Program-made: the position numbers and the translations under genes
Shown here: positions 1 to 6,384 of the stretch, one piece after another
Layout: each line of letters starts with the position of its first letter
Position numbering within the stretch: position 1 is the first letter of the stretch
Notes under the pieces: model-generated
The model's input: the letters and a program-made list of their open reading frames with translations, nothing else
What the model was told of the DNA's origin: nothing
Database searches by the model: none
Assembly: GCA_002418185.1 (NCBI GenBank)
Contig: DIDN01000097.1
Location: forward strand, 1 to 13,551
Source of the DNA: Deltaproteobacteria bacterium UBA5799
GTDB taxonomy: Bacteria; Desulfobacterota; GWC2-55-46
DNA: 13,551 nucleotides
Direction of reading: 5' to 3'

Positions 1-48
1 TAAGAGGAATATTACAGGGACGAAAAGCCGCTCTTCATCGAGCGGGTC

Positions 49-777
49 ATGGAGGACCTGGGCTGGTGGATGTCCGTATACGACGACAGGTACGATTTCC
101 TCGAATCGAGGCTATGCGAGGGGAGGCGCTCCATACTCGACATAGGGTCCGGCCCGGGATACTTCCTCAGAAGGGGCAGGGAACGCGGCTGGAACGGGCT
201 GGGCATAGAGCCTTCGAGGCAGGCCGCGGCGCATGCGATGACGCTCGGAGTCGATGTGATAAACGGCTTTTTCGATGAAGACACAGCCTCGGGCATCGCA
301 AGGAGGTTCGACGCGCTCCACCTCTCGGAGGTGCTTGAGCACGTGCCGCGGCCCGCGGCGCTCCTCAAGGCGGCTTCAGGCCTGCTTTCAGGGGGCGGGG
401 TAATATGCTGCGTCGTCCCTAACGACTTCAGCCCGGTCCAGAGAGTGTTGACCGAGAGGCTCGGCTTCGCCCCGTACTGGGTCGCCCCCCCGCACCATAT
501 AAACTATTTCAGCTTCGATTCGTTGTCGGCCCTGCTTGAAAAGTCGGGTTTCAGGGTCATAGGGAGGACGTCCATGTTCCCCATTGACCTTTTCCTTCTG
601 ATGGGCGACAACTATGTTGGGGACGACAGGCTCGGAAGGGAATGCCACGCGAGGAGGAAACGGCTGGATATCATGCTCAACGAGCCGGGCCTCGTCGGTT
701 TCAAGAAGGAGATGTACGAGCTCATGGCCCGCCACGGCATAGGCAGGGAAATGGTCATATACGGGGTAAGGGAATGA
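49..777 (+). CDS. Class I SAM-dependent methyltransferase (N-terminus uncertain)
   Basis: Predicted SAM-dependent methyltransferase (Methyltransf_23/11-like Rossmann fold), probably acting on a sugar or glycan precursor in the cytoplasm. From the ATG at 49 it has 242 residues. Motif I DIGSGPG lies at residues 31-37, the acidic SAM-ribose loop GIEPS at 52-56, and the post-motif SEVLEHV at 93-99. A C-terminal part with HHINYFS, typical of sugar methyltransferases in surface-glycan clusters, follows. The reading frame is coding-like right up from base 4, reading EEYYRDEKPLFIE, but base 1-3 is an in-frame TAA and there is no start codon between 4 and 48. ATG 49 has no convincing ribosome site. 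In relatives such a stretch normally sits well inside the protein, after a cysteine-rich N-terminus. The gene may therefore be truncated, frameshifted, or affected by a sequence error just upstream. Its stop overlaps the next start (ATGA). Family assignment is firm; substrate is unknown. Confidence 0.8.
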   Translation: MEDLGWWMSVYDDRYDFLESRLCEGRRSILDIGSGPGYFLRRGRERGWNGLGIEPSRQAAAHAMTLGVDVINGFFDEDTASGIARRFDALHLSEVLEHVPRPAALLKAASGLLSGGGVICCVVPNDFSPVQRVLTERLGFAPYWVAPPHHINYFSFDSLSALLEKSGFRVIGRTSMFPIDLFLLMGDNYVGDDRLGRECHARRKRLDIMLNEPGLVGFKKEMYELMARHGIGREMVIYGVRE

Positions 778-1598
778 CGCTCGACAGGTGCAGGATATGC
801 GGCGGAGCGGAGGCAGGGGCGGTTGCGTCCATTCCAGGATGCCAGTACGTAAAGTGCGCGCTCTGCGGGGTCGAAAGGCCCGCGAAATATCCCGGGCCCG
901 ATGAAATAGCGAGGTTCTACGAGTCCGGGTACATGAGCGAGAGGGAGAACAACCCTTCCATACACGTCCACTTCTCCCTGGAGTACAGGCAGGCATACTT
1001 CGCCGAGAAGGACCTTACCTTTTCGGACCTCGGAATAGCCCACGCGGCCCTCAGGAAAAGACGCGTGCTCGATGTCGGATGCGCGAACGGCCAGTTCCTC
1101 GAATACCTCAAAAAGCACGGCATCGAGGCCGAGGGGATAGACGTCTCGAAGGAGATGGTCAACGAGGCGAAGCGGAACGGGCACGACTGCAGGGTCGTTG
1201 AGCTTAAGGACGTAGAGGGCGAATACGGCCTTGTAACCCTATGGGATGTGATCGAGCACATGACCGACCCGCGGACGGCGCTTGAGAAGGCAAGGTCGCT
1301 CCTTGCGCCCGGGGGAGAGCTTCTTATCCAGACGCCTTGCACCGGCATGATATCCGAGCTTTTCGGGGACAGATGGCTTTATTACATGCCCGTAGAGCAC
1401 ATACACCTCTTTTCGCAGGAATCGCTCTTCAGGCTCCTCTCGGAAACCGGCTTCGCCCCGGTCAAATGGGTGAGGTTCGGCAGCTGCAACCCCAAAGGCT
1501 CGATACCGGACCTGAACAAAAGGGTCATGGACACTATAGCGAAGCGCCTGGGCATAGGCGACACAATCGCCCTCAGGGCAAGGAGGCTGGCCGATTGA
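774..1598 (+). CDS. Zinc-ribbon SAM-dependent methyltransferase
   Basis: Second SAM methyltransferase of the operon, 274 residues. The N-terminus carries a likely zinc-binding knuckle with CRIC at residues 6-9 and CALC at 28-31. Next come an FYESGYMSE segment, motif I DVGCANG at 100-106, the acidic GIDVS loop, and the WDVIEHM post-motif. A C-terminal EHIHLFS segment follows. This architecture (Cys knuckle plus Methyltransf_23) is common among sugar C-, N- or O-methyltransferases of LPS and flagellar glycan islands. ATG 774 was chosen because it overlaps the previous stop in an ATGA and begins directly before the Cys knuckle. The frame is open up to 642, but that extension lies inside the upstream gene and has no family features. 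It is paralogous in fold, not a close duplicate, of the preceding gene. Substrate is unknown. Confidence 0.85.
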   Translation: MTLDRCRICGGAEAGAVASIPGCQYVKCALCGVERPAKYPGPDEIARFYESGYMSERENNPSIHVHFSLEYRQAYFAEKDLTFSDLGIAHAALRKRRVLDVGCANGQFLEYLKKHGIEAEGIDVSKEMVNEAKRNGHDCRVVELKDVEGEYGLVTLWDVIEHMTDPRTALEKARSLLAPGGELLIQTPCTGMISELFGDRWLYYMPVEHIHLFSQESLFRLLSETGFAPVKWVRFGSCNPKGSIPDLNKRVMDTIAKRLGIGDTIALRARRLAD

Positions 1599-2359
1599 AC
1601 GGACTCTTCAGCCTGACCGGAAAAACGGCCCTCGTAACCGGGGGCGGTAGCGGCCTCGGCCAGGCCATTGCCGCCGGCCTCTCACGGGCCGGGGCCCTGG
1701 TTGCCGTTGCCGGCAGGGACGCATCTAAGCTCGGCGAGACCGTGCGCCTCATAGAAGGCTCGGGCGGGTCGGCCTTCCCGGTCCGCATGGACATACTCGA
1801 CGGCGGGTCGGTCAGGCAGGGCGTTCAGGAGGCGGCGGAAAAGGGCGGCGGCATTCACATACTCGTGAATTCGGCAGGGGTCCACCTGAAAAAGCCGACT
1901 CTCGAAGTGACGGATGATGAGTGGAGCCGCGTACTGGACACCAACCTCACCGGCGCGTTCAGGGTATGCAGGGAGGCCGGGGCGGTCATGAAAAGGCAGG
2001 GCGGCGGGAAGATAATCAACATCGCCTCGCTCGGCTCCTTCAGGGCACTGAAGGATGCCGCAGCGTACACGTCATCAAAGGCGGGGCTCGTGCTCCTTAC
2101 CATGAACCTCGCGGTCGAGCTCGCACAGGACAACATACAGGTGAACGCCATAGCGCCAGGGGTCTTCAGGACTGCCCTTAACGAGAAGGTGCTCGTAGGC
2201 GAGAGGCTTGAGAGGATACTTTCGAACACCCCCATGAAGCGGCTCGGCAGGGCCGAGGAGCTTGCTGGCACTGCGGTCTATCTCGCTTCGGCGGCCTCCG
2301 ATTTCGTGACCGGAGCGGTGATCCCGGTAGACGGCGGGTTCCTCGCCTGGGGCATATGA
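1595..2359 (+). CDS. Short-chain dehydrogenase/reductase, KduD/gluconate 5-dehydrogenase-like
   Basis: NAD(P)-dependent oxidoreductase of the classical SDR family, 254 residues from a TTG start. The cofactor-binding TGGGSGLG is at residues 15-22 and NSAG at 92-95. The catalytic tetrad is complete: N117, S145, Y158 and K162 (YTSSK). The C-terminus has the usual VTGAVIPVDGG. The opening FSLTGKTALVTGGGSGLG and the closing segment resemble 2-dehydro-3-deoxygluconate 5-dehydrogenase (KduD) and gluconate 5-dehydrogenase (Gno/IdnO), so a keto-sugar or sugar-acid substrate is plausible. The start is TTG 1595, which overlaps the upstream TGA (TTGA) and sits 8 bases after a strong AGGAGG at 1581-1586. 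No other start codon fits the family's N-terminal length. Its pairing with an IolB/KduI-type isomerase two genes downstream supports a sugar-acid role. Exact substrate is inferred only. Confidence 0.88.
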   Translation: MNGLFSLTGKTALVTGGGSGLGQAIAAGLSRAGALVAVAGRDASKLGETVRLIEGSGGSAFPVRMDILDGGSVRQGVQEAAEKGGGIHILVNSAGVHLKKPTLEVTDDEWSRVLDTNLTGAFRVCREAGAVMKRQGGGKIINIASLGSFRALKDAAAYTSSKAGLVLLTMNLAVELAQDNIQVNAIAPGVFRTALNEKVLVGERLERILSNTPMKRLGRAEELAGTAVYLASAASDFVTGAVIPVDGGFLAWGI

Positions 2360-3576
2360 TGAAGAAATCGATACTGATACTCGGCGCAGGCCCCATGCAG
2401 GCGGCCCTCATAAAAAAGGCCGGGGGCATGGGCCTTTATACCATCGCCTCGGACAGGAACCCCGAGGCAGAGGGCTTCAAGGATGCCGACCTTCCGCTTG
2501 TACTGGACATAAAGGACCCCAAAGCGCACGTCAAATGGGCGCTTGAGAACCGCGAAAGTCTCAACCTGGGCGGCGTCGTCGCGGGCGCTGACGTGGCCGT
2601 GACGGCGGCAGCGGTATCGTCCGCGCTCGGCCTTCCCGGCATACCGGCGGAGGTGGCCGAGAGGTCGAACAACAAGTGGCTCATGAAGCAGAGGTGGCTT
2701 TCGGACGGGGTGCCGACCCCTTACGCCGAAGAGGTCGCAAGCCTTTCCGAGGCGCGGAAGGCGGCAGCCCTGGTCGGTTTCCCGTGCATGGTGAAGGCCA
2801 TAGACAACGCGGCATCGAGGGGCTCCCGGAGGATTGATTCCCTTGACGAGCTACCCGAAGCGCTTGAGGACGCAAAAAACCATTCATCCACCCGGACCGC
2901 GCTCATAGAGGAGTTCGTCGAAGGCGACGAGCAGAGCGTGGAGCTTATCGTGCATGGGGGGAAGCATTACAGGTTCGGCATAGTGGACAGGCACTTCGGT
3001 TTCCGTCCTTTCCCAATAGAGACAGGCCACACGAACCCGACCGCCCTTTCTGCTACGGCCCGGGAAGGCCTTTACGGGCTGGTGACCAGGGCCGCCTCGT
3101 CTCTCGGCATCGAGTTCGGCCCGTACAAGGCCGACACCATCCTGACGAAAAAGGGGCCGATGGTCCTCGAGCTTCCGGCAAGGCTCTCCGGCGGCTTCCA
3201 CTCGCAGTATACGACCCCGCTCGCAACAGGCCTTGAGCCGCAGAAGATGGCCATAGCCCTCGCGGCAGGGCTGCCGGTCAATAGAGAATACTTCACCCCC
3301 TCACTCGACAGGACCGCGGTCTGCAAGGCTCTTTTCCCGGAGCCAGGAATCGTAAGCTCGATCGAAGGCCTTGAAGAAGTTGAAAAGCTACCCGGCATAG
3401 AAAAAGTTTTCCTTATGGCGAGGCCAGGGGACGAGGTCCTCCCGTACAGGAACTGCGGACACAGGGTCTGCTACATCATCGCTACGGGCGGCACCCGGGC
3501 CGAGGCGCTTGAGAACTGGGACAGGGCGGCAAAGACATTGAGGATAGCAACCGTGCCTGCGAGGGACCATGCTTAG
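2356..3576 (+). CDS. ATP-grasp domain ligase, substrate unknown
   Basis: Predicted ATP-grasp enzyme, 406 residues, of the PurK/PurT/carbamoyl-phosphate-synthase-like type. Such enzymes activate a carboxylate as acyl phosphate and join it to an amine or other nucleophile. A pre-ATP-grasp Rossmann start (ILGAGPMQAALI) is at residues 7-18. The ATP-binding lysine K146 lies in FPCMVKA, followed by a glycine/serine loop AASRGSRR. Adenine-contact IEEFVEGDE is at 184-192. Possible metal residues are D260 and E272 in LELPARLSGG, where the family's usual Asn (E-x-N) is Pro274. The C-terminal segment with TRAEALENWDRAA is like the last lobe of PurK-type proteins. Start ATG 2356 overlaps the SDR stop (ATGA); a second ATG directly follows at 2359. 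Within this operon it may amidate or acylate a sugar acid; that is inference. It is too divergent for a specific name. Confidence 0.82.
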   Translation: MMKKSILILGAGPMQAALIKKAGGMGLYTIASDRNPEAEGFKDADLPLVLDIKDPKAHVKWALENRESLNLGGVVAGADVAVTAAAVSSALGLPGIPAEVAERSNNKWLMKQRWLSDGVPTPYAEEVASLSEARKAAALVGFPCMVKAIDNAASRGSRRIDSLDELPEALEDAKNHSSTRTALIEEFVEGDEQSVELIVHGGKHYRFGIVDRHFGFRPFPIETGHTNPTALSATAREGLYGLVTRAASSLGIEFGPYKADTILTKKGPMVLELPARLSGGFHSQYTTPLATGLEPQKMAIALAAGLPVNREYFTPSLDRTAVCKALFPEPGIVSSIEGLEEVEKLPGIEKVFLMARPGDEVLPYRNCGHRVCYIIATGGTRAEALENWDRAAKTLRIATVPARDHA

Positions 3577-4339
3577 CCCGCTAAGGAAAAGGGCCGCGAA
3601 AAAGAAGGGGCTCAACATGGTGTTCGGCGGCTCGGAGCTTGAGAACCTCGCGCTCGACCTCCTCGTGCTCGACGCCGGGGACTCCTTTACACTTGAGACG
3701 GGCGAGTACGAAATAGCGGTAGTCCCGCTTGCCGGGGACGCTCGATTCTCATCCGAGGGCGGCGCGCACAGGCTCGAAAGGGAGAGCGTCTGGAAGACCC
3801 CCGGCTCTGCGCTCTACATTCCAAGAGAATCGAATGCGGCAATAAAGGCCGAGAGATACACCGAGCTTGCGGTATGCAAGGCAAGGACTGACGAGAAGAG
3901 GCCCGTCTTCCGCGCGCATTCGGGCAAGGTAAAGACCGTGGGCAGGGATTCGTGGGAGAGGAAGGTCGTGGACATAATCGGCCCCGGGGATGGCGCGTCG
4001 AGGCTGGTCCTCGGCGAGACCTTCAACCAGCCCGGGGGCTGGTCGAGCTTCCCTCCGCATAAGCATGATACCGAAATACCCGGCCAGGAGGCGCGGATGG
4101 AAGAGATATATCTTTTCAGGCTCGACCCGGCAGGCGGCTTCGGCACCCAGACGATTTACGGCGAAAAAGGAAGCCATTCCTTCATGGTAGGGGACTACGA
4201 CGCCGTTACGATACCCTGGGGCTATCACCCGGTATCCGCCATGCCCGGGCATTCCCTTTACTACCTCTGGTTCCTTGCCGGGGAGGGCAGGACCTTGCTG
4301 CCCAATACGGACCCGGAATTCAAATGGCTCGAGGATTAG
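3569..4339 (+). CDS. IolB/KduI-family sugar-acid isomerase (bicupin)
   Basis: Resembles 5-deoxy-glucuronate isomerase (IolB) over its whole length, 256 residues against about 270 for IolB. IolB converts 5-deoxy-glucuronate to 2-deoxy-5-keto-gluconate; KduI acts on a related unsaturated-uronate product. Visible signatures are WSSFPPHKHD at residues 158-167, EEIYLFRL from 178, and GYHPV at 218-222. They supply a likely metal site of H164, H166, E179 and H220. The N-terminal cupin has the ETGEYEIAVVPLAG and LYIPRES segments. The start at ATG 3569 overlaps the ATP-grasp stop by 8 bases; ATG 3617, with a purine-rich GAAGGGG upstream, is a possible alternative that would drop a lysine-rich 16-residue leader. 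None of the other inositol-catabolism genes is nearby. The context points to surface-glycan sugar synthesis rather than inositol breakdown. Family is sure; substrate is not. Confidence 0.85.
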   Translation: MLSPLRKRAAKKKGLNMVFGGSELENLALDLLVLDAGDSFTLETGEYEIAVVPLAGDARFSSEGGAHRLERESVWKTPGSALYIPRESNAAIKAERYTELAVCKARTDEKRPVFRAHSGKVKTVGRDSWERKVVDIIGPGDGASRLVLGETFNQPGGWSSFPPHKHDTEIPGQEARMEEIYLFRLDPAGGFGTQTIYGEKGSHSFMVGDYDAVTIPWGYHPVSAMPGHSLYYLWFLAGEGRTLLPNTDPEFKWLED

Positions 4340-4342
4340 CCG

Positions 4343-6382
4343 ATGCTTAACCTTTACGCGATGTTCCACTGCAACCTCGCCTTCTCCTCCATACCGAGGG
4401 AGCACTTCCCGCTCGTGGTCGAGAAGTGCTACGCCCCGCTCCTCGGGCTTGCCGAGAGCGGCATACCGGTAGCCGTGGAGATGACCGCGTGGACGCTGAA
4501 GGAGGTCGACAACATCGACCCCTATTTCATCGAGAGGCTCCGCGCGCTCTGGGACGAAGGCAAATGCGAGTTCATCGGCTCGGGCTATTCGCAGTCGATA
4601 TTTCCGCTCGTCCCTGTTGAGGTCAACAGGTGGAACCTGGAGCTTGGGAACAAATATTATCTGGACCTCCTGGGGAGGAGGCCGAAAATAGCCCTCGTTA
4701 ACGAGCAGACCTTTTCAAGGGGCATCGTGGACCTCTATACGGAGGCCGGGTACGAGGCGATAATAATGGACTGGAACAACTCGTTCCAGCACAACAGGTA
4801 CCCTCTTCAATACAAGTACCTGCCGCAGAGGGCAGCCGGCCTGTCAACTGAAATAGAGGTGATATGGAGCCATTCCATCGCCTTCCAGAAGTTCCAGAGA
4901 TGCGTGCACGGGGAGATACCAGAGGCCGAGTACATCGAGTACGTCCTCTCGCACGCTTCAACCGGCGAGGAGAGGGGCTTTACCGCATACAGTAACGACG
5001 CCGAGGTCTTCGGATACAGGCCCGGGGGCGAACCGACGGAAGAGGACGAGCACGCCCGGATGGCGGATATGCTGAGGAGGGCGGCGGAAAGACCGGGTAT
5101 AAGGCTCACCACGCCCGGCCGGATGCTCGAATTGCTCAGGGGATGCAACGGCGCGGGGAACCTCATCAGCCTCGAATCGGCCGAGACCCCGATAGTCTGC
5201 AAGAAGCAGGAGAAGTACAACCCGCTCCGCTGGGCGGCCTCGGGCAGGGACAGCATACACGTCAACACCGAATGCCACCGGGTCTACAACAACCTGAAGG
5301 CCCTCATAAGGCAGGGCGCGCTTGAGAAGGAACCGATAGAGGACCTCAAGGAGGTGCTCTGCGACCTCTGGGGCAGCGACTACAGGACCAACACGATAGA
5401 CGAAAAATACGCCTGGTTCCAGAACAGGCTCGGGTGGCTCAAGATGGAGACAGAGAGGCTCCTTGGGAACCACCGGCACAGGACGCCACTGCTGGCCTGG
5501 GTCTACGGAGGCAACCCGGCTTCTCCGGCGCCGGAGCTGGACGAAGCAGGCTCGCGTGAGGCCGCTTCAACGGGCGACGGAGGGCGCTCTCACGTCCATT
5601 CCGCCGAAGGCGTCCTTAAGGTGACGACCCCGTCGGTCGTCGCCGAGTTCATGCCTGGAAAGGGCTGCGCGCTCAAGTCCCTCGTCTTCCCGGCCATTTC
5701 AAGCTCGCCTCTCCTCGGCACGCTCCCACACGGCCACTACGAGGACATGAGGCTCGGCGCCGATTTCTTCAGCGGCCACCTGATACATACGTCGCGCGAG
5801 GGCAGGCAGACCACCGATCTCGGCATTTCGCAGGCTGAGGTCAAGGAGGACCGCGAGAAGATAAGCGTGCTCGTAAAAAACACGATAGGCATCGGGGTCC
5901 TCTGGAAGTTTTACGATATATCGAAGACCGAGCCCGAGGTCGGGGTGACTTACAGGCTCAAGGTCAACGGCCTCGCCGCATCGTCGCTCAGGGCCGGGAT
6001 ATTCACTCTCGTGCCTTCGAGCTTCGAGCGCACGAGCCTCTGGTTCGAGACCGTGAACGGCGGCCCAGGCCCCGAGAGGTTCCTCCTCGACGGGCACGCG
6101 CTCGGCCACGAGGAGCCGGTGAGCCAGGGTGTTTCCGCAAGCTCTTGCCTCGGCGCAACCGAGGGCTGGGTAAGGATAGGCGACAGGGAGAAGTACATAG
6201 AGATATCCGCTGACAAGGCAAGGCTCTATACCGTGCCCATGCTGAGATATATCGAACTACCCGTCGAAAAGTCCTTTTTTCTGCGCGTCTATCATTCGCT
6301 CGGCGAGTTCGACGACACCGCGTGGTGGGTCTGGAGGGGGTTTAACGAGGCACGTTTTACCCTCAGGGCCGCAAGGAGCTGA
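4343..6382 (+). CDS. GH57-like glycoside hydrolase/transferase
   Basis: 679 residues. The N-terminal part (about 1-300) has the order of motifs of glycoside hydrolase family 57. These are an early FHCN with H9, CEFIGSGYSQSI at 75-86, NEQTFSRG with E121 (candidate nucleophile position) and YSNDAEVFGYRP with D219/E221 (candidate acid position). The region from about 420 on is beta-rich and looks like the C-terminal sandwich domain of GH57/GH38-type enzymes. Between them lies a low-conservation linker rich in Ala, Gly and Ser (about 395-420). There is no signal peptide, so it should work in the cytoplasm. GH57 members hydrolyse or transfer alpha-glucans or galactosides. Here, three bases after the isomerase gene and two before maf, a role in trimming or building the glycan is plausible but inferred. 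The first His motif is degenerate (HCN rather than HxHxP), so activity is not assured. Confidence 0.72.
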   Translation: MLNLYAMFHCNLAFSSIPREHFPLVVEKCYAPLLGLAESGIPVAVEMTAWTLKEVDNIDPYFIERLRALWDEGKCEFIGSGYSQSIFPLVPVEVNRWNLELGNKYYLDLLGRRPKIALVNEQTFSRGIVDLYTEAGYEAIIMDWNNSFQHNRYPLQYKYLPQRAAGLSTEIEVIWSHSIAFQKFQRCVHGEIPEAEYIEYVLSHASTGEERGFTAYSNDAEVFGYRPGGEPTEEDEHARMADMLRRAAERPGIRLTTPGRMLELLRGCNGAGNLISLESAETPIVCKKQEKYNPLRWAASGRDSIHVNTECHRVYNNLKALIRQGALEKEPIEDLKEVLCDLWGSDYRTNTIDEKYAWFQNRLGWLKMETERLLGNHRHRTPLLAWVYGGNPASPAPELDEAGSREAASTGDGGRSHVHSAEGVLKVTTPSVVAEFMPGKGCALKSLVFPAISSSPLLGTLPHGHYEDMRLGADFFSGHLIHTSREGRQTTDLGISQAEVKEDREKISVLVKNTIGIGVLWKFYDISKTEPEVGVTYRLKVNGLAASSLRAGIFTLVPSSFERTSLWFETVNGGPGPERFLLDGHALGHEEPVSQGVSASSCLGATEGWVRIGDREKYIEISADKARLYTVPMLRYIELPVEKSFFLRVYHSLGEFDDTAWWVWRGFNEARFTLRAARS

Positions 6383-6384
6383 CC

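Noticed and set aside
642..773. Upstream extension of the second methyltransferase
   Set aside because: Overlaps the first methyltransferase in another frame and lacks family features; ATG 774 gives the expected N-terminus with stop-start overlap.
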